Assembly (NCBI GenBank): GCA_027311945.1
Contig: DAICXZ010000029.1
Location: 42,134 to 106,133, forward strand
Reading direction: 5' to 3'
From: Erythrobacter sp.
GTDB lineage: Bacteria > Pseudomonadota > Alphaproteobacteria > Sphingomonadales > Sphingomonadaceae
DNA: 64,000 nt
In this document: positions 52,375-61,298 of the stretch, in pieces
How the letters are laid out: each line of letters opens with the position of its first letter
Numbering within the stretch: the stretch's first letter is position 1
Translations under genes and position numbers: made by a program
Notes under the pieces: model-generated
Told to the model about the DNA's origin: nothing
Database searches by the model: none
Seen by the model: the letters and a program-made list of their open reading frames with translations, nothing else

Positions 52375-52542
52375 TTGGCCGGATATTCGCCGTGCCTGTT
52401 TTGCGGCACCGATCGCTTATCCTGTCGGGTCTATGCCGCGCACCGGCTGAGCGAACGGCTACCTGCGCTTGATGGAGTGTACGGCATTTCTTGCATGGCC
52501 TGCGTCCCGGCCAGCTTGGCGCAGCCGGTCGGCTATGGCTAG
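52375..52542 (+). CDS. small protein with two CxxC knuckles (zinc-ribbon-like)
   Basis: 55 residues from a TTG with GGCGAGGGG six bases ahead; another ATG at 52258 would add 39 residues. Cysteines occur as PCLFCGTD and GISCMACV, separated by a Tyr/Arg/Leu-rich helix-like spacer, a spacing that could bind one zinc. I recognise no family and rate it as a candidate only. The surrounding 500-bp gap between the diguanylate cyclase and the DUF1993 gene is otherwise AT-rich with no recognisable gene. Confidence 0.4.
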   Translation: MAGYSPCLFCGTDRLSCRVYAAHRLSERLPALDGVYGISCMACVPASLAQPVGYG

Positions 52543-52643
52543 GGCGGGGCAGGCGAAGCTGGCCGAGTTTCTCGGCGAGGGGGCTTCACCTGCGTCCGCC
52601 GCGCGGCTGAGACCCCGAGCAACATGTTGCTGGAAGCTTGCTC

Positions 52644-53156
52644 CTAAGCTTGCTTGGTGCGCATCGCGCCCAGATAATCGCGCTTGCCCACCGGCACACC
52701 GGCCGCGCGCAGAATGCCGTAGGCAGTGGTGGCGTGGAAGAAGAAGTTCGGCTGGCTGAAGCTGAGCAGGAAATCGGTCGGGCTGAAGGGCACCTTGTAC
52801 TCCTGGAATTCGAACCGCATGGGGCCGTCGGCGAGGCTATCCAGTTCTTCCGGATCGAGCGCGCGAAGGAACTCTTCCGCTTCGGTGAGCTTGGCGTGCA
52901 GCCCGTCATAGGACGCAGGCGGATCGGCCATGTCAGGCCCGAACACGCCGGCGCGCAGGCCTTCGATCGCTCCCTTTGAGTGGTGCGCCATGCTTTTGAT
53001 CTGATAGGCAAAGGGCAGCATGTCTTCGATCAGGCAGCCGCTCGCAAGGGATTCCTCGCTCAGCCCGTGTGCCTTGGCCTTGTCGATCCAGCCATGGCCC
53101 GCACCCAGCGTCTGAAGCATGGTTGGCACGACGGCATCGTGGAGCGAAATTGACAT
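52644..53156 (-). CDS. DUF1993 family protein
   Basis: 170 residues, predicted all-alpha. MSISLHDAVVPTMLQTLGAGHGWIDKAKAH is the diagnostic DUF1993 start, and AYGILRAAGVPVGKRDYLGAM its end. This family belongs to the DinB-like four-helix-bundle superfamily with no firm activity. AAAGGG stands upstream of the ATG. It is divergent from the MFS transporter; both promoters lie within 120 bp. Confidence 0.9.
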   Translation of the reverse strand: MSISLHDAVVPTMLQTLGAGHGWIDKAKAHGLSEESLASGCLIEDMLPFAYQIKSMAHHSKGAIEGLRAGVFGPDMADPPASYDGLHAKLTEAEEFLRALDPEELDSLADGPMRFEFQEYKVPFSPTDFLLSFSQPNFFFHATTAYGILRAAGVPVGKRDYLGAMRTKQA

Positions 53157-53277
53157 GTAAATCCCTTTCGTATGGAAACAATTTTCAAGCTGAAGCGAAT
53201 GTCCGTGACATTTGCGAGTGGCTGGGCATGATTGCGATCACAAATAGCAGAAAATAGGCGCGGGAGTAGGAGCCACA

Positions 53278-54612
53278 ATGGCGAGGAGTTTTACCGAAGC
53301 ACTCGATGCACAGCCGGTGCGGCCATTCCAATGGATGATCGCCGGAGTTTGCATGCTGGTGCTGGTCTGCGACGGGATCGATCTGCAATTGCTCGGCATC
53401 GTGGCTCCTTTGGTGATCGAGAGCTTCGGCACCGATCCCAGCACCTTCGGCATTGCTGCGGGTGCGGCGCTGGTCGGGTTCGGGCTCGGCTCTTTTGCCG
53501 GGGGCGTGCTGGGTGATGCGATCGGACGCCGCTGGACGCTGGCGATTGCGGCGCTGGTGTTCTCGCTGTCCACGGTCGGAGCCGCCAGTGCCGGCGATGT
53601 CACGCAGATGGCGCTGTGGCGGCTGGCTGGCGGGCTCGGCTTCGGCGGGGCCTATGCCAATGCACTGGCTCTGGCGGGCGAATGGCTGCCCGAGCGCTGG
53701 CGCGGGGTGACGGTCAGCACGCTGTCGGTCGGCACCCCTATCGGCGGCACCATTGTTGGCCTGATCGGACCGGGCATGGCAGCGGACTACGGCTGGGACG
53801 GCACCTTCCTGCGCATTGGGCTGGCCACGACGCTGCTGGTTGTGGTGATCGTGGTCGCCCTGCGTGACAGTCCGGCTTTCCTGCTTGCTTTAGGCAAGCG
53901 CGAACAGGCGCAGAAGAATGCGCGCTTTGTGCTCGACACCCACGAGGAGCTGGCGCCCGAAAGACACGAGGCCGATGGTGTGGATGGCCAGCGAACCAGT
54001 GTGTTCGACAAGCGCAACCTGCGGCTGAACATCGGCATCGGCCTTGCCTTTACCGCCGCAGCGATGGTGGCCTATTCGATCCTGACCTGGACCACCACGA
54101 TGCTGACCGCGCGCGGCTTCACGCTTGCAGATGCGGGCGGCGCGGTGGCTCTGGCGGGCATCACCTCGATGGTTGGCTCGGTTCTCGTCGGCATTGCCAT
54201 GCGGCGGTTTGGCTCGCACCGGGTGTTGCTGGCGATCAGCGCCATACTTACCTGCGTGCTGGTGGCGCTGGCGATCCAGGTTGAGGCTTTGCCCGAAGCA
54301 CCCGATGCCATGGAGCAGCAGGTGGTGACCTGGCTGGTTGGCGCTGCCGGTGGCTTCTTCAGCGCCGCGATCGCAGGCATGTATGTGCTGATGACCTTCG
54401 GCTACCCGCAGAGCTGCCGCTCATCGGGGATCGGCTTTGGTATTTTCATGAGCCGGATCGGCGCGATTGGTGGCAGTGCCCTGGGAGGAGCCTTGCTCGA
54501 GCTGGGCGGGGCGAGCACCTGGCCGTTCTTTGCCATCCTTGTGGTTTGTGCAATCGTTATCTCGGGGGCTTCGCTGGTTATCGACCGGCACGTCCCGCCT
54601 TTGGTCCGATAA
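53278..54612 (+). CDS. MFS transporter of the AAHS (aromatic acid:H+ symporter) type
   Basis: 444 residues with 12 predicted helices. DGIDLQLLG in helix 1, GGVLGDAIGRRWTLAIAAL in loop 2-3, and the RDSPAFLLALGK central loop match the 4-hydroxybenzoate/vanillate carrier family (PcaK-like). In that family the Asp of helix 1 and the loop Gly/Arg motif are essential. The substrate is not shown. No aromatic degradation genes lie in the window. It precedes the LuxR-type gene by 134 bp on the same strand. Confidence 0.88.
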   Translation: MARSFTEALDAQPVRPFQWMIAGVCMLVLVCDGIDLQLLGIVAPLVIESFGTDPSTFGIAAGAALVGFGLGSFAGGVLGDAIGRRWTLAIAALVFSLSTVGAASAGDVTQMALWRLAGGLGFGGAYANALALAGEWLPERWRGVTVSTLSVGTPIGGTIVGLIGPGMAADYGWDGTFLRIGLATTLLVVVIVVALRDSPAFLLALGKREQAQKNARFVLDTHEELAPERHEADGVDGQRTSVFDKRNLRLNIGIGLAFTAAAMVAYSILTWTTTMLTARGFTLADAGGAVALAGITSMVGSVLVGIAMRRFGSHRVLLAISAILTCVLVALAIQVEALPEAPDAMEQQVVTWLVGAAGGFFSAAIAGMYVLMTFGYPQSCRSSGIGFGIFMSRIGAIGGSALGGALLELGGASTWPFFAILVVCAIVISGASLVIDRHVPPLVR

Positions 54613-54745
54613 TAAACAATATTATCGGGAGGTTGATCTCTGTAATGTAAATCGGTATGTTCAAAACTTGAAAAGTAATTTATATTGCGTCTACGCGGTC
54701 TAAAAGTTCAATCTGGTGCAAGTGTGCCAATCCCAGAGGACGCTC

Positions 54746-55525
54746 ATGGCCCGTGTCGACGACGCCCATTCCGATGCTCTTGAGGCAATCGTTGCGTCCA
54801 AAGATCTCTTGGCTATCCATGCGACAGTAAGCGATGCCTTGGCTTTGGAAGGGATAACGGCGGCCTACTTCATAACGCCGCTCACGATCGATGCGAGAGT
54901 AGGGCGGCTCCTTACGTCGCGGAACACTCCACCGATATGGGAACGCCGCTATCGCAGTTGTCTCCATCGGATCGATCCTTTGCCGACCTTTTCGCTTTCG
55001 GTCGCCGGTGCTTTCTTCTGGCCCGATGCGCTGGAGCTTACAGAACTCGGCGACTACGAGCAGCGGTATCTCAAGATCGCTCGCAGGTATGGGCTGGGCA
55101 GGGGAATCGGCGTTGCTTGTTATGGACCGCATGGGCGCAACGGCTTTCTCGGTACGGCCTGGCCGCATGAGACAAAACCTGAGGTAAAGGTGCTGCAGTG
55201 GGTCAACCACGTGGCGCAAACGGCTTGGCAACACTGTTGCCAGTTGGTCCGCATGGTCGAGACGAACCCGGTCTTGTCCAGCCGTGAACTCGAAGTGCTC
55301 AGCTGGATGTGCGAGGGCAAGAGCAATTCTGTGATTGCACAGATTCTGAATATCTCAAGATCAAGCGTCGATATGTACGTGCGACGTTTGTTCGCCAAGC
55401 TTGAGGTGACCGATCGCACGGCTGCCTGCATGCGGGGTTATACCCTTGGCCTGGTGGCGGGACGTGACCTGCATAAACTCATCGAGCGCACCCAACCGAA
55501 CCCGATAAAGCCACTGCCACGCTAA
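54746..55525 (+). CDS. LuxR-type regulator with autoinducer-binding domain (solo)
   Basis: 259 residues. An N-terminal Autoind_bind domain retains the hallmark residues of LuxR receptors: Trp65 and Tyr69 (IWERRYR), Asp77-Pro78 (IDPL) and Trp92. The C-terminal HTH is LSSRELEVLSWMCEGKSNSVIAQILNISRSSVDMYVRRLFAKLEV. No luxI-type synthase is present in the window, so it is an orphan that may sense a foreign or host-derived acyl-homoserine lactone. AGAGGA stands upstream of the ATG. Confidence 0.88.
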   Translation: MARVDDAHSDALEAIVASKDLLAIHATVSDALALEGITAAYFITPLTIDARVGRLLTSRNTPPIWERRYRSCLHRIDPLPTFSLSVAGAFFWPDALELTELGDYEQRYLKIARRYGLGRGIGVACYGPHGRNGFLGTAWPHETKPEVKVLQWVNHVAQTAWQHCCQLVRMVETNPVLSSRELEVLSWMCEGKSNSVIAQILNISRSSVDMYVRRLFAKLEVTDRTAACMRGYTLGLVAGRDLHKLIERTQPNPIKPLPR

Positions 55526-55718
55526 ATTTTATTGCAGTTTTTCTGTCACGCAATTGCGTGACGTGCGTGTTGCAGATGCTAGGGTTAATAACGTACTTAT
55601 ACATCGGCTAGCTGGTCGGGTCGCAAATCGAATGGCGGGTGTATTCCTGGTCCAGCCTAACCTTGGACTAGGGACGCCTGATATGGGCCCTTTGGGCGCA
55701 TGCAGGCAACTGCTGCGA

Positions 55719-55752
55719 TTGACCTCCGACAGCTCACCCCGTCGGAGGTCAA
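55719..55752. other. perfect 12-bp inverted repeat downstream of the LuxR solo
   Basis: TTGACCTCCGAC and GTCGGAGGTCAA, fully complementary, with a ten-base loop. It lacks a T run. The 306-bp gap between the LuxR gene and gcrA holds this repeat, the gcrA terminator at 55778-55808, and no gene that I can support. Confidence 0.5.
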
Positions 55753-55777
55753 TTACTTCCAGTTTACGGCATTGAAA

Positions 55778-55808
55778 ACGCCGGGAAGCCATCGGCTCCC
55801 CGGCGTTC
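55778..55808 (-). terminator. terminator of gcrA
   Basis: On the minus strand AACGCCGGGG...GCC with complementary GGC...CCCGGCGTT and a TTT tail; a strong stem (one bulge), 24 bp after the gcrA stop. Confidence 0.7.
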
Positions 55809-55831
55809 GTTCATTCTTATCTGCGCTGAGG

Positions 55832-56527
55832 TCAGCGGACGCGGGGTCCGCCGAACGGCAGCGGCGGCGGGGGACGGCGCGCGCCACGCGGCAGCTGTGC
55901 CTGATAGGCCCGCCCGCAGTGTTCCACGCAATAGGGGAACCCGGGGTTCACCTTCTCGCCGCAAAAATGGAAGTCGGGCTCGCCGGGATGGCCCATCGGC
56001 CAGCGGCACACACGGTCGCTGAGGTCGAGCAGGCTCGTCTTGTCGGCGATCTCGGGGCTGGGCTTGGCGGGGACGAGGCGACGCGGCGGCGCGGGCGGAA
56101 TCGGCGCCTGCTGATCGCCGGGGCCTTGCCGCAGAAAGCCGCCGGGGCCGTAGGATACGATCTTGGGCAGGTCTTCCTGACGGCCGGGCAGCGGCTGGCT
56201 CGGTATCGCGCTGGCGGCAGCCGCAGGGGCCTCCTGCTCGCGCGGGGCAGCCTCACGAGCCGGAGCCGCAGGAGCGGGGGCCGGACGTGGCTTGGACTTG
56301 GGCGCGGCAGCTTCAGCGGCAGGCTTTGCCGGCGCGGCCTTCTTCTTCGCGTCCTTCTTGTCGTTCGCCTTCACCGGGCTTGGGCGGGCCTTGAGGCCGA
56401 GCCGGTGCGCCTTGCCGATCACGGCATTGCGCGAGACGTCGCCCAATTCCTCGGCGATCTGGCTCGCGGTGGCACCGCCTTCCCACATCTTGGTCAGTTG
56501 CGCGATCCGTTCGTCGGTCCAGCTCAT
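55832..56527 (-). CDS. gcrA: cell-cycle regulator GcrA
   Basis: A 231-residue alphaproteobacterial transcription regulator that binds sigma-70 holoenzyme at promoters bearing methylated GANTC sites. The start MSWTDERIAQLTKMWEGGATASQIAEELGDVSRNAVIGKAHRLGL is the diagnostic DNA-binding end. A long Ala/Pro/Lys-rich linker follows. The C-terminal RNAP-binding domain has Cys-rich CRWPMGHPG...FCGEKV...YCVEHC. The linker is longer than in Caulobacter. Divergent from an ABC-2 permease. Confidence 0.95.
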   Translation of the reverse strand: MSWTDERIAQLTKMWEGGATASQIAEELGDVSRNAVIGKAHRLGLKARPSPVKANDKKDAKKKAAPAKPAAEAAAPKSKPRPAPAPAAPAREAAPREQEAPAAAASAIPSQPLPGRQEDLPKIVSYGPGGFLRQGPGDQQAPIPPAPPRRLVPAKPSPEIADKTSLLDLSDRVCRWPMGHPGEPDFHFCGEKVNPGFPYCVEHCGRAYQAQLPRGARRPPPPLPFGGPRVR

Positions 56528-56624
56528 CGAATACCTTCGTTCATTGCCTTGTGCGGGAAAGGGTTTGCCGCCCCATTCCGCAGGTGATCTTGCCAGCCCG
56601 CCCGCCGACGGATAATCGCAGCTC

Positions 56625-57509
56625 ATGCCCCAGACCGAACCTGCATCCGCAAACAGCAACGCTGCGCTTTCCGGCACCATCGCCGAGACGAGATTCCCGC
56701 CAAAGGGGGAGCCACAGATCACCGGGTTCAACCGGATCGGGCTGTGGAGCCTCTATATTAAGGAGATCAGGCGATTTCTCAAGGTGCAGACGCAAACTGT
56801 CTGGGCACCGGCGATTACCACGCTGCTGTTTCTGATCATTTTCACCGTCGCGCTGGGGCGGGGCGGGCGCGAAGTGCTGGGGGTTTCGTTTGGAACCTTC
56901 GTGGCACCGGGCTTGATCATGATGGGCATGATGCAGAACGCGTTTGCCAATGCCAGCTTCTCGCTGCTCTCGGGCAAGCTGCAGGGCACGATCATTGATC
57001 TGCTGATGCCGCCGCTGTCGTGGGGCGAGCTGATGATCGGCATCGTCGCTGCTGCGATGACGCGGGCGGTGATGGTGGGGGGCACTGTGGCTTTCGCCAT
57101 GTGGCTTTATCCGGGCGTCGAGGTCGGTGCGGCGCATGTCTGGGCGATCGTGTGGTTTGGCCTCAATGGCGCCGCGTTGCTCTCCATTGTGGGGCTGCTG
57201 GCAAGCCTGTGGGCGGAAAAGTTCGATCATAACGCGGCAGTCACCAATTTCGTGGTTGCACCGCTGTCGCTGCTGTCGGGCACGTTCTATGTGATCGATA
57301 ACCTCTCGCCCGCCTTCGAGGCGATCAGCCGGGTAAACCCGTTTTTCTACCTGATCTCGGGCTTCCGCTACGGCTTCCTTGGCGAAAGCGACATCGGCAA
57401 CACCGATCATGCAGTGATGGGCGCGGCGCTAGGCGTCTTTGCACTCAACCTCGTGCTCGGTTTCCTTGCCTACCGGGTGCTCGCCAGCGGGTGGAAAATC
57501 AAGAGCTGA
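56625..57509 (+). CDS. ABC-2 type transporter permease
   Basis: 294 residues with six helices of the ABC-2 family: LYIKEIRRFLKVQTQTVWAPAITTLLFL at the start, PGLIMMGMMQNAFANASFSLLSGKLQGTIIDLLMPPLSW as the signature, and LLSGTFYVIDNLSPAFEAISRVNPFFYLISGFRYGFLG at the end, a drug/polysaccharide-exporter layout. No ATP-binding partner is adjacent, so its ATPase must be elsewhere. Start chosen at the ATG at 56625. Confidence 0.9.
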   Translation: MPQTEPASANSNAALSGTIAETRFPPKGEPQITGFNRIGLWSLYIKEIRRFLKVQTQTVWAPAITTLLFLIIFTVALGRGGREVLGVSFGTFVAPGLIMMGMMQNAFANASFSLLSGKLQGTIIDLLMPPLSWGELMIGIVAAAMTRAVMVGGTVAFAMWLYPGVEVGAAHVWAIVWFGLNGAALLSIVGLLASLWAEKFDHNAAVTNFVVAPLSLLSGTFYVIDNLSPAFEAISRVNPFFYLISGFRYGFLGESDIGNTDHAVMGAALGVFALNLVLGFLAYRVLASGWKIKS

Positions 57510-57551
57510 GGGCGCGGGGTTAGCCGCTGACCCTTCAGTGCGTGAGGCTGG

Positions 57552-57932
57552 TTAGTGTGTGAGGCTGGCGCGCAGGCGATAACGCCCGGCTGCAAACTGT
57601 TCGAACAACTGGTCAACGCCAGGATGGTCGACCGGGCCACCATCAGTGTCGATCAGCAGATTCTGCTGGCTGACATAAGCGACGTAGCTCGTTTCCTCGC
57701 TGTCGGCGAGCAGATGGTAATAGGGCTGGTCGCGGCTGGGGCGCAGATCGAGCGGAATCTGTTCGTACCATTCGTCTGAATTGGCGAACACCGGATCGAT
57801 ATCGAAGATGACCCCGCGAAAATCGTGATTCTTGTGCTTCACCACGTCGCCAATGGCGAAGCGTGCGCGAGCATGACGAGGGGCCTGGATGCGCTTTCCG
57901 GCTTGAGCCGAATAGAACTCTGTGTGTTCCAT
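57552..57932 (-). CDS. hspQ: heat-shock protein HspQ
   Basis: 126 residues, hemimethylated DNA-binding/YccV family. FAIGDVVKHKNHDFRGVIFDIDPVFANSDEWYEQIP and DQPYYHLLAD...YVSQQNLL are diagnostic. In E. coli HspQ is a specificity factor for the Lon protease; function here is inferred. The ATG of MEHTEFYSAQ is used, upstream in-frame codons being unconserved. It is convergent with the permease gene 42 bp away. Confidence 0.93.
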   Translation of the reverse strand: MEHTEFYSAQAGKRIQAPRHARARFAIGDVVKHKNHDFRGVIFDIDPVFANSDEWYEQIPLDLRPSRDQPYYHLLADSEETSYVAYVSQQNLLIDTDGGPVDHPGVDQLFEQFAAGRYRLRASLTH

Positions 57933-58091
57933 ATGACCGGAATATAGGCGGTTTGCGCCTCCGAACAAGGCGCGCGGGGCGATAATCACCGGCGCTTGTG
58001 TGCGAAGGGCCTTGGCAAGGTGGATTTCATGGGCTAACGGGCGCGCTTCTCAGAGCGACCGGGGCCGTTCAGGCCTCTCACCTGACCGAGC

Positions 58092-58181
<90 letters not shown>

Positions 58182-58294
58182 CCATGCCTTCCGAGGCTGT
58201 CCGGCACTGCCCAGAAATTCCTAAAAAGCTTTACAATATGGTCGCTTGCGACTCTTGTGGCGTCCAGCCCCGACCACCCCTAGCCAGAAGCAAG

Positions 58295-58340
58295 TTGGGG
58301 TATTCTGGGGGTAAGCTGTCTCACGGTTTGGGGGTATTGG
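58295..58340. repeat. GGGGGTA direct repeats between tRNA-Ser and integrase (possible arm sites)
   Basis: TTGGGGTATT (58295-58304), TGGGGGTA (58306-58313) and TTGGGGGTATTGG (58328-58340) are three near-copies just ahead of the integrase start. Clusters like these often mark integrase arm-binding sites or a promoter under integrase control. Confidence 0.4.
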
Positions 58341-59654
58341 ATGCTGACGGACAAAGCAGTGCGAGCAGCTGTTGCACAGGACAAGGCCTACAAGCTGACA
58401 GATGCGCGCGGTCTGCACCTTCATGTGTCGACCAGCGGGCATAAAAGCTGGCGTTACAAATATCGCTATGAGAACAAGGAACGGCTGCTCACCATCGGCA
58501 CCTATCCTGAAATTTCCCTCGCCGATGCGCGAGAGCGACGTGATGAAGCAAAGAAGGTCCTGCGCGACGGGCGTGACCCCCGCCATGTTGCCAGGAGGGC
58601 AAGGATGCTCGGCACTGGAGAGAAGGCGAAAACACTCGAGGAGGTCGCGCGGGAGTGGCACAGGCTACAGCTTGATCGATGGAAGCCGGTGCATGCGACC
58701 GATGTCATCACGAGCCTTGAGCGCGACGTGTTTCCGCAGATCGGTACGATGCCGCTGGCTGAGATCGACAAGCCACTGTTGTTATCGGTCTTGCGCAAAG
58801 TCGAAGCGCGCGGTGCCATCGAAACTGCCCGGCGTATCAAGCAGCGGGTGGCGGCGATTTATCGCTATGCCAATGCAGAGGGTGCTGGCCTCGCCAACCC
58901 AGCGACCGATATCAACGATGCACTAAAGCCGCTGCCACCCTCGCGCCGCTATCCGGCGCTCACCGATGTGGATTCCATCAGGGCGATGATCCGTGACATC
59001 GAGCGTGCAGGCGCGTCCCCTGTCAATCGGATCGCAGGGCGTGTTCTGGCTATCACGGCCCAGCGTCCCGGCATGGTCCGCTTCATGCAGTGGGACGACA
59101 TCACCGGGATCGACTGGGCAGACGAGGATGCCGACAGCAGCGAGGCCCTGTGGGTGATTCCAGCCGAGCGCATGAAGCAGGAGCTGCACCTGCGCAGCGA
59201 CGAATCCTTCCAGCACAAAGTGCCCCTGACCTGGCAGGCGGTTGAGGCATTGCGAGCGGTCCGGTGGCTCACAGGCCGTTCGCCGTTCGTGTTCCCCGGT
59301 GCTCGCTCCGGCCTGAAACCCATTTGCGAAAACGCCATCGGCTATCTCTACAACCGCGAAGGCTACAAGGGTCGGCACGTTCCCCATGGCTGGCGTTCAA
59401 GCTTCTCGACCATCATGAACGAAAAGATCGAGCGCGAACTGGGCGCCGATGTGCGTTTGCTGGCCGATCGCCTCATCATCGACCTGATGCTTGCCCATAC
59501 TCCCAAGGGGATGAGCGCGAGCGAACTGCGCTACAATCGCGCCGCCTATATGGGGCGTCGTCGGGAACTGGCGCAGGTATGGTCTGACCTGATCATGGAA
59601 GGCGCGCTGCCTGTCGAAGAGATAATCGACAGCCCTCGGCGCAAGCGGCGTTAG
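58341..59654 (+). CDS. int: P4-type tyrosine integrase
   Basis: 437-residue site-specific recombinase. N-terminal arm-binding domain (DARGLHLHVSTSGHKSWRYKYRYENKERLLTIGTYPEISLADAR, the DUF4102 motif), a SAM-like core-binding domain, then the catalytic domain. The active-site residues are in AQRPGMVRF, HGWRSSF (HxxR), the LMLAHTPKG histidine and the NRAAYMGRR tyrosine. P4-type integrases insert at tRNA genes, and tRNA-Ser lies directly upstream, pointing to an integrative island. Its stop overlaps the convergent AlpA-fusion gene by four bases. Confidence 0.93.
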   Translation: MLTDKAVRAAVAQDKAYKLTDARGLHLHVSTSGHKSWRYKYRYENKERLLTIGTYPEISLADARERRDEAKKVLRDGRDPRHVARRARMLGTGEKAKTLEEVAREWHRLQLDRWKPVHATDVITSLERDVFPQIGTMPLAEIDKPLLLSVLRKVEARGAIETARRIKQRVAAIYRYANAEGAGLANPATDINDALKPLPPSRRYPALTDVDSIRAMIRDIERAGASPVNRIAGRVLAITAQRPGMVRFMQWDDITGIDWADEDADSSEALWVIPAERMKQELHLRSDESFQHKVPLTWQAVEALRAVRWLTGRSPFVFPGARSGLKPICENAIGYLYNREGYKGRHVPHGWRSSFSTIMNEKIERELGADVRLLADRLIIDLMLAHTPKGMSASELRYNRAAYMGRRRELAQVWSDLIMEGALPVEEIIDSPRRKRR

Positions 59655-60427
59655 TTCTTATCTCGTCGGGCAGCCTGTTCCTCGATCCAGGCCAGCACTT
59701 CGGCTTGCTTCCAACGTGCACTTGAGCCGAGCTTTAGCTGCTTGGGGAACTTGCCATCGTTTATGGACTGATGAATCCAAGAGTCGCTTTTCCTAATCAG
59801 CTTGCAAACCTCCTGGATCGTCAGCAAGGCTGGACCAACTCCGGGCGGATTGGCTGGAGCGACGCATCCCGGACTTTGCGCGGTATTGTCTCCTTGCGCC
59901 GTTGTGACCTTTCGTGCGGCGACAGCACGGGAAGCCCGTAGCTGCGGGTCGACAATTTCATCGATCTGGCGATTGGTCAGCGGCCCAAGCGGCTTCAATG
60001 CTGCCAGCCAATCATCGAACTGCGCAGAACCCACAAAAATGCGGTGGGTAGGCGATGCATCCGGATTTGCCCAATGCTCGAGGTTCATTGTCCCGGTGGC
60101 AAACCTTGGCAGCGGATCATCAAGTTCCCAGTATGTTGCAGGGATCGCTGCAACTTCGCCGCCGCCGAGAGGACGAGCGAATGCGTCAAGGCGTCCGAGG
60201 GCGAACATGCGGGCAAGGTGTTCTGCATCAAGGCGGACCAGATCTCGAGCAGCGTCGTTCTCGCCTTCGTCCTCCGGCGCGGAAAATATCTCAGGCAATT
60301 CGTGTGGCGGAAACTCAGCTCGCGACTGCACGAGCTCGCCAAAGGCCATGGTCAGGGGTCTTCTTCCGCTCGAGACTAACGACGTGCGGCCGAGATAGGG
60401 CGACCAGGGTTCGATTTGATCAGTCAC
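59651..60427 (-). CDS. AlpA-type HTH excisionase domain with N-terminal extension
   Basis: 258 residues, GTG start. The last 60 residues (LLTIQEVCKLIRKSDSWIHQSINDGKFPKQLKLGSSARWKQAEVLAWIEEQ) form the AlpA/MerR-like winged helix common beside integrases. The remaining 190 residues form a separate, unrecognised domain containing LDAFARPLGGGEVAAIPATYWELDD and LPRFATGTMNLEHW. It may control excision or integrase expression. Positioned directly convergent with the integrase. Confidence 0.78.
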   Translation of the reverse strand: MTDQIEPWSPYLGRTSLVSSGRRPLTMAFGELVQSRAEFPPHELPEIFSAPEDEGENDAARDLVRLDAEHLARMFALGRLDAFARPLGGGEVAAIPATYWELDDPLPRFATGTMNLEHWANPDASPTHRIFVGSAQFDDWLAALKPLGPLTNRQIDEIVDPQLRASRAVAARKVTTAQGDNTAQSPGCVAPANPPGVGPALLTIQEVCKLIRKSDSWIHQSINDGKFPKQLKLGSSARWKQAEVLAWIEEQAARRDKN

Positions 60428-60496
60428 CGACGTAGGCTAGCAGGACAATGGATTCCGGCAAGAAAAGTCCGCTTTGCGCCCTAATCTCGGCCATTT

Positions 60497-60517
60497 GGGC
60501 CTTCGCGGAGAAGGCCC
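60497..60517. terminator. perfect hairpin downstream of arsH
   Basis: GGGCCTTC and GAAGGCCC with a five-base loop. No T run follows, so it is only a weak terminator candidate for the arsenic operon. Confidence 0.35.
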
Positions 60518-60528
60518 GAAAGCGGTCA

Positions 60529-61275
60529 TTACGATGAGGACAGAGCAATCGCCGAAATATCCTTCTTAGGATTGATGACGCGACCCACCTCCTTGCGTTC
60601 CGAATAGCGATCGACCAGTTGTTCGGCATGCGGGCGTAGCAACGCCGTGAACCGCACCAGTTCCTCCATGACGTCCACGATGCGGTCGTAGAGCGGTGAA
60701 GGCTTCATGCGACCGGCATCGTCGAATTCTTCGTATGCCTTGGGCACACTCGACTGGTTCGGGATGGTGAACATCCGCATCCAGCGGCCGAGCAGGCGCA
60801 GCGTAGTGACGGTGTTGAACGACTGCGAGCCGGCGGATACCTTCATGACCGCAAGTGTCCGTCCCTGGGTGGGACGCACGCCCCCGATGCTGAGCGGCAG
60901 GTGATCGATCTGGGTCTTCATGATGCCAGTGATCTGGACGTGCCGCTCCGGGCTGCACCACACCGTGCCTTCAGACCAGAAGGTGTGCTCGCGCAGTTCG
61001 TGAACGGCAGGATGTTTGTCACCGCCGATCTGGTCAGGCAGCGGCAGATCGGAAGGATCGAAGATGCGCGTCTCTGCCCCGAACAGCTGTAGCAGACGCG
61101 CGGCTTCCTCGACCGCTAACCGCGAATAGGAACGCTCCCGCAGGGAGCCGTAGAGCAGCAGGATACGCGGCGGTGGCTGGTCAGCACCAAGGCCGTCGGC
61201 AGGTCGAGCATGGACGAAGGCGGGGTCGAGCGCCGGGAAGCTGTCTGGATCGGGTAGTGGTCGCAGTCGGGACAA
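60529..61275 (-). CDS. arsH: ArsH, NADPH-dependent FMN reductase (organoarsenical oxidase type)
   Basis: 248 residues. Flavodoxin-like, with the ArsH signature [43 protein letters not shown], and [19 protein letters not shown]. ArsH oxidises trivalent methyl/aryl arsenicals. Starts at a TTG with GGAGAA upstream; a longer upstream frame lies within ynfA. Last gene of the arsenic operon. Confidence 0.92.
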   Translation of the reverse strand: MSRLRPLPDPDSFPALDPAFVHARPADGLGADQPPPRILLLYGSLRERSYSRLAVEEAARLLQLFGAETRIFDPSDLPLPDQIGGDKHPAVHELREHTFWSEGTVWCSPERHVQITGIMKTQIDHLPLSIGGVRPTQGRTLAVMKVSAGSQSFNTVTTLRLLGRWMRMFTIPNQSSVPKAYEEFDDAGRMKPSPLYDRIVDVMEELVRFTALLRPHAEQLVDRYSERKEVGRVINPKKDISAIALSSS

Positions 61276-61298
61276 GGGAATTCTCCGAATTCGGGTCG

